Assembly (NCBI GenBank): GCA_918026815.1
Contig: CAKJVC010000014.1
Span: 558,001-622,000, forward strand
Source: Chalara sp. BL73
Lineage: Eukaryota; Ascomycota; Leotiomycetes; Helotiales
Direction: 5' to 3'
Length of the DNA stretch: 64,000 nucleotides
Part shown: piece after piece, positions 23,451 through 36,088 of the stretch
Layout of the letters: each line of letters begins with the position of its first letter
Position numbering within the stretch: the stretch's first letter is position 1
Made by a program: the position numbers and the translations under genes
The notes under the pieces: generated by a model
Databases searched by the model: none
What the model was told of the DNA's origin: nothing
What the model saw: the letters and a program-made list of their open reading frames with translations, nothing else

Positions 23451-25465
23451 TATGGCGACTCTTTTTTAGGTAGCTGGTTTTACGTGGCTAGTATAGGTGA
23501 GCTTGGAACTCAGTGGTTTTTTAGACGCTCTTCACATTGCACATAGAAAGGGGTCTATGGGTAGTAGGGGATTTGTGGTGCACCATGGGTACTTAGGACC
23601 AGCAAAGGCTTTAATACTATAACTGTATTTATATACTTTGTATTGAGGTTGTGGTAGGCGACAAGGTCGTTGCATGCCATTTTCTGGTGACGGATAGCTA
23701 CATCTTAATGCCTCTAGCCAGTTATTCTCATCCAGAGTTCTGGCAGAGTAAAGCTATGTCATTGATCTAGCTTCATAGCTGTTTTCTTTCGCAGCCGTAT
23801 CACTGTGCTATAAAGACGGCATCTTATACCTACCTTGCTACGAAAGAGGTTTGTTCACACAACAATTTTAGAAGAAGACGAACAATGATTGGTGCGCTTG
23901 TTTAAGGGGTCACAGTAACCATGAGCTTCTCAGTCTCCTATATCTGACAAAGATGATCAAAATTTTGAACTGCTACTTATACACATTCTCATACTACAAG
24001 GAACAGTACAGTACAAAAAGCTCAAGACAATTCAAAGGTTAGCTTCGAGACATTAGCAACCTCCATCTCATAGGTTGCAGGATCCGAAGGATTCGATAAT
24101 AGATATCTGCTAGGTAAAATGCCTAATATTTTTCAGGGTGCTCGCTTTAATCTGTGCCGAACGATGCTCTCAATTTATCCTTTGTGGCTGTTACCCTTAT
24201 CAACTTTATCGAGTTGATTCAACCCTAATGTTCATGTGCCTCCACAGTTGTGAAAGCGTTGTGTTCCTGCTGAGCTTCCCCCTATCAATGCTTCATATAT
24301 GGTGTAACAATGCGCCAAGCGTGACAAGACTGATAGGGGCTGATCTGGTCGGCCATAGAAAGCACAGGGCATGGTTTCACGATCTGAAACTCCATCTATC
24401 GCAAAATGTGCGCTTGTTATGTCGATCAATAGGCAAAGGAGAATCGGAATTGGTTCTGAGCAAATTAGAAAATGTGATATGGTTGAGCGTATCCGCAAAA
24501 CCATTTGTAAGAGGAATTAATGGTGGCTGCACAACTACTTTTAAAAGAGACCTCTCTTCTGAAAGGCTGGGTATGTGGAAGACTTGAAAACATAGGCTTA
24601 ATATGAAACATCTTAGGTCATGTTCCAGCCTTGTGGCGGCTGCAGCTCTGTTCCAGGACCAGCCCCAACATTCTCCTGAGTAAAGATCGCCCGCGTCTGC
24701 GGGAGCGGCTCAAACAAACATCAGCAAAGTCGCGAAGGCCGTGCGTGTCTAGATGAGAGCTATGAGGAGGAAGAACTGATTTTATTATATGGTTTTCGTG
24801 ATGGTCTAGCAATGATTCTCAAAGACTGTTCAATTGTTGGCTGAGAAATACAAGACGGACGCAAGCCCTGCGGTTGTACCAAGTCGAGCTACTTTCGACA
24901 AGCTAAAAATATTTGCAGCAACGTACAGTAGCTTCTGAGCTTAACTCGGAACACAAGCTTTCCGTTCACTACCATCCCGCCTCTCCAACGAACAGCTGCG
25001 TATAACAGTCTGCTGGTACAGCTGTATTCCAGCTTTTTCGACCTATCTGGATATAGCTTCGAGAGCTATACCATTTGAAAAACTTGGCGCACAATAAATC
25101 GGCCCATCTCCCGCTTCAGAACCGCCCTGGTGGTATTCACGGCATTCGCGGATCTAACCTTAGGTCCGGCCCAACTTCACTCGTTCGCCTTCAGCTTTGT
25201 TCCTTTTATACCACCAAGCAGTGCTCGAGATGGTAGAGGGAGGAAAGACCATATGTGATTTCTCCCTTCATTCTCACTTAGCCGACCGGGTCACCTCCTG
25301 ACATTTCTCCAAGCTACATTCAACATCTTGAGCGGGAATTTTGGTCGCATATTTCGTAGACAGAGCTAGAGCAGGATCTATCGTGTAGCATACTCGCAGG
25401 GCAAACAGTCACCGCGCCGTGCCTATACAGCTAGAGCATAAAGACTCGCTCTTCAAAACCTCAAA
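23451..25465. other. 2.0-kb intergenic region
   Basis: No supported gene. The largest open frame (24138-24587, +) has no family motif and no introns, and its composition does not look coding. The 3' part must hold the promoter of the phosphodiesterase gene. Confidence 0.4.
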
Positions 25466-26744
25466 ATGAAACAGTCAAGTAACGCGGAGGTGGAACCATT
25501 GCTACACGAGAAAGGAGAGCTTCCAACAGGTGTGTCCATGAGCCGTGGCCATTTATGAGAGTGTATCTAATTCATTCAAGCTGCCTTCACATTCGCAAAG
25601 AAAAACAAGCCTCAATGTATAGCTCATCGCGGATATAAAGCAGCATGGCCAGAGAATACCATGGGCGCCTTCAAAGGCGCGGTCGAGGTTGGGGCGCATG
25701 CAATCGAAACCGACATACATCTTTCGAAAGATGGAGTGGTGGTTATCTCGCACGTATGTCTTTGAATAGTCCTCTTTTCCAGAAAAGGCGTGCTAACGTT
25801 ATGGAAGGATGCGAATCTGAAGCGGTGCTTTGGAAGGGAGGAAAAAATAATTGATTGCGAGTGGAGCTACTTGAAGACGTTGCAAACTCTCAAAGCGCCT
25901 CATCAAGCCATGCCCAGATTGAAAGACTTATTGGAATATCTAGCTACACCCGGACTTGAGGATATATGGATATTGTTAGATATCAAGCTTGATAATAACA
26001 AGGACGATGTTATGAGATTAATAGCAGATACTCTTGCGGAGGTTAAGCCAACACGACCGTGGAACCAACGAGTGTTGCTTGGTTGTTGGGCGGTGAGTCT
26101 TCTCCCAAAAAAAGTAGAAAATGAGGACTCTAAACTGATTGGTATTGAAGGCTGTTTATCTTCCTCTATGTGCCAAATACTTACCGGAGTATCCTATCAC
26201 ACACAGTAAGTAAAAACTTGCTCTTTGCTCTATCTCCGAATCGATTGCAAGACATACACATATAAGATATGGTTTACGAGAACGGACTTTGAAATAAAAA
26301 TAATGTATCAAAACAATGCTGACATCACTTTTAGTCGGATTCAGTATATCATATGCTCGCCAATTTCTAAAAGTCCCTGGAGTGTCGTTCAACATGTTCC
26401 AAAAGACCATGGTAGGGCCATTCGGAAATGCCTTCCTCAAAGATGTACGGGAGGCAAAACGATCCATATTTTTCTGGACTGTCAACGATGAGGAATGGAT
26501 GCGATGGAGCATCCACAAAGGTGTTGACGGAATAATCACGGATGATCCTAAGAAATACCTGGAGGCCCGTGATCGGTACCAGGGTGAAGTTCATCTACCA
26601 TTGAGACTTATCGGATCCATTATTTGGATGAATGTGTTAGCTGCGGTTTTCAGCTTGTTGTTCAGATCTAGATATGGATTTAAAGTGGATGCCAGAAAGA
26701 TTAGAATGAGTATGGAAGGGACGAAAACATGGCCACCAAGATAG
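25466..26744 (+). CDS. Glycerophosphodiester phosphodiesterase-family protein (Pgc1-like phospholipase C)
   Basis: GDPD-family enzyme. Exons 25466-25529, 25581-25753, 25808-26092, 26151-26205, 26335-26744; 328 aa. The catalytic start is clear: [18 protein letters not shown] with the His-Arg pair, [17 protein letters not shown] with the metal-binding Glu/Asp and second His, LLDIKL in the barrel, then [11 protein letters not shown] and [10 protein letters not shown] near the end. A hydrophobic stretch close to the C-terminus ([19 protein letters not shown]) followed by a basic tail looks like a tail anchor. This layout matches yeast Pgc1, which breaks down phosphatidylglycerol at lipid droplets and mitochondria. 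That role is inferred from layout. No signal peptide, so the enzyme is likely cytosol-facing. Confidence 0.9.
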
Positions 26745-27071
26745 TACTCCCCAGCACTGAATGAAAAAAAAAACATTGGTAATATCTTCTATCTCCCTCT
26801 ATCTCATGATATCTTACACCCAGGAGCTGAGGGACTAATACATGTGATGAGCCCTACAATGACGTTTAGTGATTGAGTACAACGTGACAGTATGGTGAAA
26901 TGACTTCGAATACGGCAATACGCGCCATTTATGGTGAATAACAACATTTCGTACTACGCACAATCACAGGCTATTAACATAATTCAATGATTGACGAAAC
27001 TAAGTCTTTGCAAGGAAACTATATGAAATATTAGGCTTCATCAGAGTGTGTCGTTATCACCCAAACTCAAC
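26745..27071. other. Short intergenic region
   Basis: About 330 bp between two co-directional genes, holding a terminator and a promoter. No motif stands out. Confidence 0.35.
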
Positions 27072-29139
27072 ATGTGTCGCCAAAGAATCGACCACTACAC
27101 GACATGCAACCATGACATCCGTACGGACATACAGTGCCCAGAGCACCTCTCTCAGTGTCATGAGCCATGCAAGATATTCACCTTCAAGGAGACCCACTAC
27201 GAGCTGTGTCCGAACTGCTCGGGTTCAACATCAGCTTCAAGCTTACTACGCCTCTCGACTATGACTTTGTGGCCGACACTTCCTGCGTCGGGGTTGATGC
27301 AGAATAGCCCTGCAGCAACTGAGGAAAGAGAAGAGGTAATGAAAATGGAGGACCTGGGTACGAAGGGTGTGAAGATGGGGACCGTCAGCGCACTGGCGGG
27401 GAAGTTTGGTGGCATGAAGGTTATTGGGATCAAGAGGTCCGGGACGAAATATGGGCATGGGAAGAAGGGGTCAAAGGGCGAGGGGGTTGGGCAGGGGAGT
27501 GAGAATAAAAGTTCATTTATTGAAAGGAATAGCAGTGAGCAGGGAAGGGCTCTTGTGACCTGGTAAGCTTGTCCTCGTGGCGAATTTCGGTGATGTTGAC
27601 GACTTGAACAGGAATGCGCCAGGCTATACTCTATCACCAAGATCATCAGTTGAGATTCCAATTCGTGGCAAACTAACTGATACCGACACTGTGTCTCCTA
27701 CTCGGGAGCACACATACCCACAATCACGTTCGAGCTTTGAAGCTACCAGTCACATTCCAAAGTTTGAGCAGAGCCGGCGGTCGGATCCTGAAGGCACGAA
27801 GCAGAAGCCATTATATACACAATATAGAGGTAGTAAAGAGCAATATCCGGACCTAGAGGATGCAAGGAAACCTCAAAAGTATGCTCAAGGTCGGGTCTAC
27901 GCTCTGCAACCACAGGTCCCCGGGCAGTCCAGACTAAGTCTGGATGATACAAAGCAAACTTCAACGTATACACAACACCAGGTAAATCAACAGCAGCGAG
28001 TAAGCCCAGCATATAAAAAACAAGCTCCGAAGTATGACCAAGAGCAAGTATATCAACTACGACCACTGATCAACCAGCGGCCGAGACCATGTTTAAAAGC
28101 TACACACCACAGGCAAGACCAAGAGAGTCAACAAGCGCAACCGCAGCTAGATGACGCAGCTCGAACTAGAAGACATAGACAGGATCATTTCTATCAACAA
28201 TCGCAATCACGGATCACTCAGCAGCTAGCGAGTCTAGCAGGTACACGACAAGAATCATTCTTCAGACCACATAAAGTCGCTCAGCAACAGCCCAGTGAGG
28301 AAATCGTGAAGCAAGTGTCTAAACAGGACCAGGCCTATCAACGACCGAATTTGGTTGTTACACGGCAGGATTCGGCATATAGTCCATATCAGGTCCCTCA
28401 GAAGTCACGGGGCAGTGAAGGAGTTGCTGAGCAGATTCGAAAATTTTCGAGCACAGAGCAACCGCGTCCAGGTCTGGGATTGCCTAAGCAGCGTTACGGC
28501 TATGGCCAGGATCAACCCTATCAACCACATCCAAGGTTGCAAAATATACAGCAGGATTCATCATACAACCAATATAGTGTTAGTCAGCAATTACGGTCAA
28601 GTCAGGAACGCTCACGGCAAGCTTCAGAATATGACGGAGACGTAGTTATTCCACGGCCGCGAGCGCCACCAATGCCCCCGTCGCCACGAACGTCCGCAGA
28701 GCGTCAAAGACAACAATCTGAAAGGTTTTCGAATCCCCAGGAAATTCCGGAAGGTTATGGAGTGCCATTCCTCAAGGAACGGCAAGCTGGGCAAAAGATC
28801 TCAAGCGAGCATTATGCTGAGTCTTACGCTTCTCTCCTGGATCCTTCTGGCGTATTTGATGACGCTGATGAGCTGTCCAGACAGGGAGGCATTTTGTGGG
28901 AGAACGCAAGGGCAATGGAATGGGAGGCATTAGAGAAGAACGAGGAGCAGCGAGCAATAGAAAAGGAGAAAGACCGAAAGGAACCCCTGAAAGAAGAGAA
29001 ACGGGTACAGGAAAAAGAGAATCAAGGGAAGGAAAAAATTGATGGAGAGGCGTTGGCGGTGATTCGTCGGGGTCTGGTGAAAGTACGAGACGAGGACTGG
29101 GTTAGGACGAGAGAGGGCTTGGTTCGAAGGACTACTTGA
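27072..29139 (+). CDS. Cys/His N-terminus plus Gln-rich repeat protein, unknown function
   Basis: Not a named family. Exons 27072-27562 and 27612-29139; 672 aa, joined through Trp (TG|G). Residues 1-50 carry Cys at 2, 12, 22, 29, 33, 46, 49 and His at 8, 14, 25, 30, 42, in the manner of a small zinc-binding fold. Residues about 75-160 are Gly/Lys-rich. Residues about 220-520 consist of a degenerate repeat of about 50 residues rich in Gln, Tyr, Arg and Ser, with units such as YTQHQVNQQQRVSP and KYDQEQVYQLRP. The C-terminus is Glu/Lys-rich and ends in IRRGLVKVRDEDWVRTREGL. The repeat part should be disordered. The Gly/Lys-rich part of exon 1 looks less protein-like, so an extra intron there is possible. 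Confidence 0.6.
27730..28640 (+). repeat. Degenerate coding repeat of about 150 bp
   Basis: Encodes roughly five to six divergent copies of a Gln/Tyr-rich unit of about 50 residues in the protein described above. Recurrent elements are a TKQ/TRQ-x-S-x-Y-x-Q-Y/H-Q-V block and a KYDQ-x-QVYQ block. Copies have drifted, so expansion is old. Confidence 0.65.
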
Positions 29140-29733
29140 GGTCTGTATTTTATGACTAGAGTTATTTAGAGTCTGTTAATGTTTCGAACATGTCTCATTT
29201 CAGATATGAACCATATCCCTCTGGCTTAGGTCAAGCTTGGAATTGACCATCGCCGTCTTTAAGTTTAAAATGGAAATGAGACCTATAACTATTTTTCAGG
29301 TTCTGGAGACGATTGTTAAATTTGTAGCAATTGAAGCATTAAGACAAAAAAGCTTTCTCTCAAAGAACATATTCTCAGTGGTCATAAAGATAGATATCTC
29401 TAAGAACCATAAGTAGAATCTATATTGTTTAGCTTCCGTTCTGGGAGGAAAGTGGTCGTTCTATAAAGCATAAATCGCACTCGATCACTAGCTTCAAAGG
29501 TTAGCATGGAATGGAATAGGTTGTCAGTAGTGAAAACGCATCTTTGCCGCTTCTCAGAGACTTGTAAAGCGATATTCACATATGGGGAAATGATACATTG
29601 AACAAAATCACGTGAGAGAGAATTATGGGTCAAGACCGTCAATTTGAGCTCTAGTATGCATTCTTCCTGTAACATTCACAATTCGCTTTTCTTTCTCATC
29701 AATAATCGCACCATTACTCCCACTAGATATACC
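29140..29733. other. Intergenic region
   Basis: About 590 bp; 3' UTR of the Gln-rich gene and promoter of the SET-domain gene. No gene supported. Confidence 0.35.
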
Positions 29734-31267
29734 ATGAGAAGAGCACAGCTTCCTATCTCTACGCTCCCAGCGTGGTGTAAGCTGAATGACGTAACGTTCC
29801 TCGACACATCAGTTCGCGAGTTTGAGGACAAAGGCTATGGACTGGTAACAGAACGTACCCTCAGCTCCAAAGATACCTATGATACGCCTAATCTCGTATT
29901 GATACCGCAGGATCTTATTCTTTCAGCTGAGGCAGTAGAGGAGCACGCCAAGGCCGATCAACATTTTCGGCAATTATTGGATGCTGCAGGTGGTAGGGTG
30001 AGTATAGTCACGAGTTTCTGTTAATTTATATAGAGGCTGATGCACTGATATAGAGCTTGAGAGGCGACATACTGTTGTTCCTGCTGATGCAGATCACCAT
30101 TGCTTCAACAGAGCATGGCCAGAATGTGGGAGTTTCAAACCCGTGGTCTGAATTTGTGAAGATGCTGCCAAGCAGTGTTCCAATTCCCACTTTGTGGGAT
30201 GAGGACGAAAGGACTATGCTTATAGGAACTTCTTTAGAGGTATGTGAGGACCTAACCCTCAAGGTCAATGCTGACGAGGCTCTTATAGTCCGCCTTATTG
30301 GCAAAAATGAATGCACTTACCGCAGAGTTTGAGCATCTTAGGGATAAGACTGCTGATTTACCTTGGTGCAATAAGTGTTGGTGGGAGACTGAATCTCTAG
30401 AATTTTCAGACTGGCTACTTGTCGATGCATGGTACAGATCAAGATCTTTAGAACTTCCAAAATCTGGCGAATCATTGGTGCCCGGACTGGACATGGCGAA
30501 TCACTCGTCAGAGGCAAATGCTTACTACGAGCAAAATAGCAGTGGGGTGTCGTTGGTCCTTCGGCCTGGCATCGAACTCAATGCTGAAACGGAGGTCACG
30601 ATAAGCTATGGTGACACAAAAAGTGCGGCCGAAATGCTTTTCAGCTATGGATTTATTGACGTAGGAAGTACCAATAAAGAGCTTGTTTTGACCTTGGATC
30701 CTTTTCCAGACGATCCATTGGGTAAAGCAAAAGTTGTGGCATTTAAAAAGCCCGCTATTGTTCGAATAACTGAAGTAAACAACACGATTATATGGGAAAG
30801 TGCATTTCTCTATCTAGCATGCCTAAATGAAGAAGATGGATTGGAGTTCAGGATGCTACAGGAAACGAATGGATCTCGTAGCTCCCTGAGAGTTTTTTGG
30901 CAAGAGTCTGATGTTACGGATGAGACCACAGCCTTTGAATCTCTTATCGAGAACCACGAACTAAAAGAAGTTTTCAAGCTCCGTGCCGTTGCACTTCTGC
31001 AAGCTCGACTCCAAGAACAGCTCGAGCGTCTGTATGAGGTTGAAGAGCATATTGCCTCTCTTACAGATTTATTATTACTAACGCCTTCTATTCAGACAGC
31101 TGCCCTACAGTATGTGTTATTTCATGACGCCTGCCAGTTGCGAAAGTGTTCTAACCATGATATATAGGTTGCGAAAATCAGAAACTGCAATATTAGAGGC
31201 TGCATACGCAGCAACGGAGATACAGGCTAGTTCTCCGAGAACTTCCGTACCCTCGAAGGATTACTGA
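29734..31267 (+). CDS. SET-domain protein lysine methyltransferase (SETD6/Rkm-like)
   Basis: Transfers methyl groups from S-adenosylmethionine to protein lysines; this class (yeast Rkm, human SETD6) often modifies ribosomal proteins. Exons 29734-29997, 30054-30239, 30289-31109, 31168-31267; 456 aa. The SET domain is split around an inserted helical part: the start near KGYGLVTERTLS, then VPGLDMANHSSEANA with the Asn-His of the SAM site, and TEVTISYGDTKSAAEMLFSYGFID with the catalytic tyrosine region. The C-terminal part resembles the Rubisco-LSMT substrate-binding helical domain. The last intron splits a Gln codon (CA|G) and otherwise reads on in frame for a while, so the end is a little less certain. 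Substrate unknown. Confidence 0.88.
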
Positions 31268-32899
31268 TAGTTAATAGAAAAACAACCTCCTAGACGACGA
31301 AACTGTAGTTCGGTATCTCGGAAAGATGGATGGCGTTCAAGAGGAGTGCAAACAGGATGATGCTAACGAAGAAGACGATTTTAGTTGATACCTTCATAGC
31401 GGTTCGGGTCTGCCAATAATGCGGGGTGCAGAGAAGTAGATACCACATGTGGCCTGACTCGTGTGGGAATATCACTGGAAAGTTGTTGAGTAACCGGAAA
31501 TAATAGGAAAGAAGATAAGGAATCGACTCATACGTCGCTCTAACGGGCAATTATAGCACCATTGAATGCGCCGGACACGAGGAAGGAGTTAAAATCTGAC
31601 TTAGCTAGAGTCTACTTCACTGCGAGGTTTTGGCGTAAGCCTATCTTGTGGCTGAAAAGGCGTATTGACGCCTCCAAGCTCTGTAGCTACGAGAATTTCG
31701 ATGATGAGAACTTTGACTTGTCCTGCCAAAGTCACATCCAGTGGCTGCAGAGCAATCGCAACGCTATGCTGATAGAAGGAAGGATAACTAACGGCTAGTG
31801 AGCTATCTCGCAGAGTTAAGATGGCTTTTGCGGGGAAGTGGTCGAGATCCCATGTTGTCGCTCACTAAAAAAAAGGTCGCTTAATGGATTGTCGCCTTGG
31901 CGGGCTGTGTGACGACAAGATTTTTGGGCTCTATATCAATGATACTATGGAATACGTGAAACGAAACAGCATTTCTATCACGCTGCTAGGAGTTGAAGGT
32001 CTCGTGGGTATTGGAACTCTGGTTCTTATTTTGCATGCGGGATTATCGGGTTGGCTTGCCTGTTTCTTCGGGCACATTGAACCGGGACCTGACACCGGCA
32101 AAATGCCAGTGTTTTCACAACATTGAATATCGCTATGCATCTCGTCTACCATCAAACTTTTGAGGCATAATATATATCATACTCTTTGGCGGGTAACCAG
32201 GCATCCCGAGCAGAGGATTTTGTTCTTTGTAGCAGTGTGTAGAGCTAACTTTCATCTGGCTCAACAAAAATGAGGCGTCAGACGTGCTGATCATGGACAG
32301 CTCATAAGGCCGGGATTACGTGCATGACTTTGTTGCCGTGCTATCACTGCCGCAAGGAGAAGGCATTGATTTATTGTGTTTATATATGAGCACTTAAAAG
32401 AGGATAAGACAGATCCATCAGGTGGTCAGTCGTCGTTAATCCGGCGTGTTTTGGCTTACGGAGACACGTTGCTTGGCTCTGTGGCTGTAATCCCCCGCAA
32501 TTGTGCGAGTGTTCGTCAGTGGGCCGCGTCCTATAGGGAGCCCAATCACCCAGCAAGAGTTGGAAAGTAGACCCTGTACTCCAGAATACGACGCTGAATG
32601 GGGACTGGGAAATAGCCCCCGCCCCCAGACGGCCTCATTTGGCCGCCATAGTCGTTGTTTGCAAACCTTTTTCCCCATCCACATCTCATCTCTTGTGTCA
32701 CAGAAGACCTTCCTCCCATTCTATCGCTGTCGCTGTTGAAAATATACCCGGCAGTCGCGTGCTATCTTGATATCCGAACGGGAATATCGTCAATGGGACC
32801 AGCGATCGAAGAAGACTCGACATTTGATCCGAGATCGCATTGAACCCAGAGGCTGACGGCACAAATCTACCACATATAACGCTCTTATCAACCGTCAAG
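31268..32899. other. 1.6-kb intergenic region upstream of FacB/Cat8
   Basis: Convincing genes are absent. A minus-strand frame at 31550-31290 could make an 86-residue protein with one hydrophobic helix near its end, and a plus frame at 31884-32126 has a hydrophobic stretch; neither has other support. The 3' half is the promoter region of the FacB/Cat8 gene, with two CreA/Mig1-type sites listed separately. Confidence 0.4.
32617..32628 (-). promoter_or_regulatory. Adjacent CreA/Mig1-type sites upstream of FacB/Cat8
   Basis: The minus strand reads CTGGGGGCGGGG, which contains CTGGGG and GCGGGG side by side, both fitting the SYGGRG consensus of the glucose repressor CreA. They lie about 270 bp before the FacB/Cat8 start codon. 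Paired sites are the arrangement usually linked to function. Glucose repression of cat8/facB is established in yeast and Aspergillus. Binding here is inferred. Confidence 0.45.
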
Positions 32900-35684
32900 A
32901 TGCCAGGAATATTACCTATGAAAGTGATCAAGGTTGGCAACAATGCGCAAAGTCGCATTGCTCAGGCCTGCGACCGCTGTCGCTCAAAGAAGATACGATG
33001 CGATGGCATCCGGCCATGTTGTTCTCAGTGCGCCAACGTTGGCTTTGAATGTAAGACAAGCGACAAGCTTAGTCGACGAGCCTTTCCTCGAGGATACACT
33101 GAATCGTTGGAAGAAAGGGTGCGTGCTCTAGAAGCTGAAGTTCGAGAGTTGAAAGATCTACTCGATGAGAAGGATGAGAAGATCGATATGCTTTCCAAGA
33201 TGCACTCAAACCTGGGAGATCATTCGAGACGTCGTAGATCAATTGAGTCTACCCGTCCGCCTGCGGAGACGCTCAAAGATGAGACACCAAGTTCGCCGAA
33301 GGACGACGTTTTTAGGGTACAGGCATCACCATTGCTACTTGGATCTGATACTTCTGACTCATACTTTATGGGAGCATCAAGCGGAAGGGCTTTTGTGGGT
33401 AGGTAAACAAGGACTTTAATATGATATCATATCGCTGACAAAAGGCAGACACTTTCAAGAGGAGAGTCCAGGAAAGCGGCAAATCACTGGCTGGACTTAA
33501 CGCTGAAAACTTTCTTAACATCCAGATAAAGACCACATCGTCATCAGTAGACCACTGTGCAAACAGGCAAACGGTACCCCCGCGTATGTTTTCAGACAGA
33601 TGCGTAAACATTTACTTTCAAGAATGGGCGCCATTATTCCCAGTGATCCATAAACCGAGCTTCCTCCGTCTGTACGAAGATTATATGTCGAACCCGAACA
33701 AGATCACCGATCCTCACAAGTTAGCTCAGCTCCATCTCGTTTTTAGCATTGCCGGCCTTTCTAGTGATATCCCTGATCGGGAACACATCACTTTTTGCGA
33801 AAATCAATGGCGCAAGAGCCTTGACTCCGTGCTTATGGAGAACACTTTAGTGACGCTACAAGGCCTTGTGTTAGCCATGATGTTCTGCATTTCAAAAGGA
33901 GACTACAATTGTCTCCAGTACTATAAGGGAATCGCGGTCGGTCTCTCTCATCGGCTTGGGCTGCACCAAAGCCAGAAACGCTTCTCATTTGGCGCTTTAA
34001 CGACAGAGACTAGGAAGAAGGTATTCTGGACATTGTACACTGTCGATTGGTAAATATCTCCACACCCTTCTCATTAGTTGTCGATCTGACAGTACTGTAG
34101 CTTTTCTGCTGCGTTGCTCGGGCTCCCTAAATTGTTGAAGGAAGATGATGTTCAGGCTGAATACCCATCGGATACGGATGACGAATATGTTACTGAAAAA
34201 GGCTTTCAGCCAATTCTACCCGGAGAGTGCACAAAGATCTCAAGCGCGTTAGCTCTTTTCCGTGTCGCGCGAATTCTTTCCAAGGTTCTTGATCAGAATT
34301 ATCCAGCCGCGGCCTCACATGACCTGTCCTTACAGTCTCTTTCGTCTCTCGAGGACCAGCTCGACGAATGGTCGAATGAGCTTCCACCTCACCTCAAGCT
34401 CACATTCAGACAAGAGAAACCATCAACCGACATGACAGGCAGTCGCTCCGCGATCTTGGTGAGTGCACTTTAAACCTTGCCAACTGTGTTACATCAACCG
34501 CTGATTTTTTTTAGTCTCTTGCTTATTATTACATTCGGTCACTGATTCACCGGCCGGCTGTTGGCTCAAGCTTGGGCAATAAATCATCACCGTCTGTCAT
34601 CTCACTAGCAGATTCGAGCAAGCACATTATTCAGATCGTGCAATTGCTCGAGGAGCGTAATATGTCTTTCTCGATTTGCCTGAACAAAAACGAGATCCTA
34701 ACTCTCTGTGGATTAAGCTTATTATATCAGGGATTGGATCTGAAGCAGGAGGGCAAATTGATGCAGGATGGTCAGCGACTAGTCGGCGTGGTGGTCAAAT
34801 ACCTTGAGAAGGTCAATGCTCCAGGAGCAGCCGACTTCAAGCGACTGGTCGCCACCATGTTAAACCTGGAGCCTCCGCCGACTATCCAGCCTCCACCAGC
34901 TCGAGCAAAACCGATCCCATCCCCTCCAACGCCTAGGAAGCAGCTTCAATCACAGTTCTACAGACATTCAAGCATAAGTGAGAGTGACTTACTAGCGCAA
35001 CACGAAAAGCTGAAGCGGGCTAGTTTAGCTAGTGCTGCACTGCATTCGCAGGACAACCAACATAATGATCACAATTCTGTTGCATATGCACGTTCGAGGT
35101 CCTACAGTTCTGCTTCATTAGTACCTGCGATGGCCAAGCCTCATAACACGAAAAACATAAATCCACCGAACCTCGATTATTTATCACTCAGTAGCACTCC
35201 AGTAGCTTCTCAATCACACTCACCCGTTCAGGCCCGACATCAGTCTTTACAAAGTAAGGGCTATCCTGCCCCTACATACTCGAACAATAAATCTTCAACG
35301 GCTACAGCTTCAGAGTGGGAAGTCCTGGTTGGATCCTTCGACGATCGACACCTTTATGATGCAATATACGGGGGCGGCCCAATACACACAGCCCCAGTCT
35401 CGGTGGCAGATTCGCATCAGAGTCTGACAGATTGGAGTGACCCTTGGGACTATACGTCACTTGGGATGGGTGACTTCACAAACACGGCACCGCCACCAAC
35501 TAGCGTTCTATCTTTCTCAGACGACAGCTTATGTTCAGGCGATGATCTTTCAGCGAGTGATTTGGGTTTATCTGCCCATCAGGATTACAAACCTGCTCTA
35601 GTAGCAGGACTAGGAATTCCTACCGATAGCTATGATTATTTATTGGAGGGATTGGATCGGAGCCATACTATTTTTGGTGCATAG
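32900..35684 (+). CDS. facB: Zn2Cys6 transcription factor FacB/Cat8 (acetate and gluconeogenesis regulator)
   Basis: Activator of genes for growth on acetate, ethanol and other C2 sources (glyoxylate cycle, gluconeogenesis). Exons 32900-33398, 33449-34049, 34101-34458, 34515-35684; 875 aa. The zinc cluster [13 protein letters not shown]...[12 protein letters not shown] fits CX2CX6CX6CX2CX6C, followed by [18 protein letters not shown] and a coiled-coil stretch ([20 protein letters not shown]), as in FacB. The fungal TF domain follows ([16 protein letters not shown]...LGLHQSQ...[14 protein letters not shown]). The C-terminal about 300 residues are low in structure and include acidic and Ser-rich patches likely to be activation regions. 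ATG 32900 is preferred; an upstream in-frame extension lacks ATG. All three introns restore family sequence. Confidence 0.93.
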
Positions 35685-36088
35685 GTGATTTTTGAATGGA
35701 ACCTTGGGAGTGGCTATTGGGTCCTAGCGACATACCTTCACAGTAAATATTTTAGGCGTACGATGAAAAGCCTTTGGAAGCCAAGGGGTTCTTTGTTATA
35801 TTCACGTGAGTATGAGTTTATGACGGAATAACTGGATGCCATATTCGAATAACTACTTTTCTATGTATAGTAAGCAGATGAAATTCATTCAATTGTCTCA
35901 ATAGCAGTACCACTCGTTCCCAACTTACCTGGTTCCTTTTACGCCGTAAATCCAGAGCCGCCCAGCCTTATTGCTCAACACCCTTCTTTCTGTTCCTGAA
36001 CTTCCCGAACTACACCACAACCATATTTTTTTGCCATATTTCCTTCCACCCACCCACCCATACACACCCCTAAACCAACAGATAATCC
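35685..36088. other. Intergenic region
   Basis: About 400 bp between FacB/Cat8 and the next small gene. Pyrimidine-rich CCACCCA-type runs just before 36089 look like a fungal core promoter. Nothing else. Confidence 0.35.

Noticed and set aside
24138..24587. 149-codon open frame in the 23.5-25.5 kb gap
   Set aside because: No domain, no intron and a composition unlike the neighbouring coding sequence.
31290..31550. Small membrane-protein-like frame beside the SET gene
   Set aside because: One hydrophobic segment is not enough. It may overlap the SET gene's 3' UTR and has no conserved block I know.
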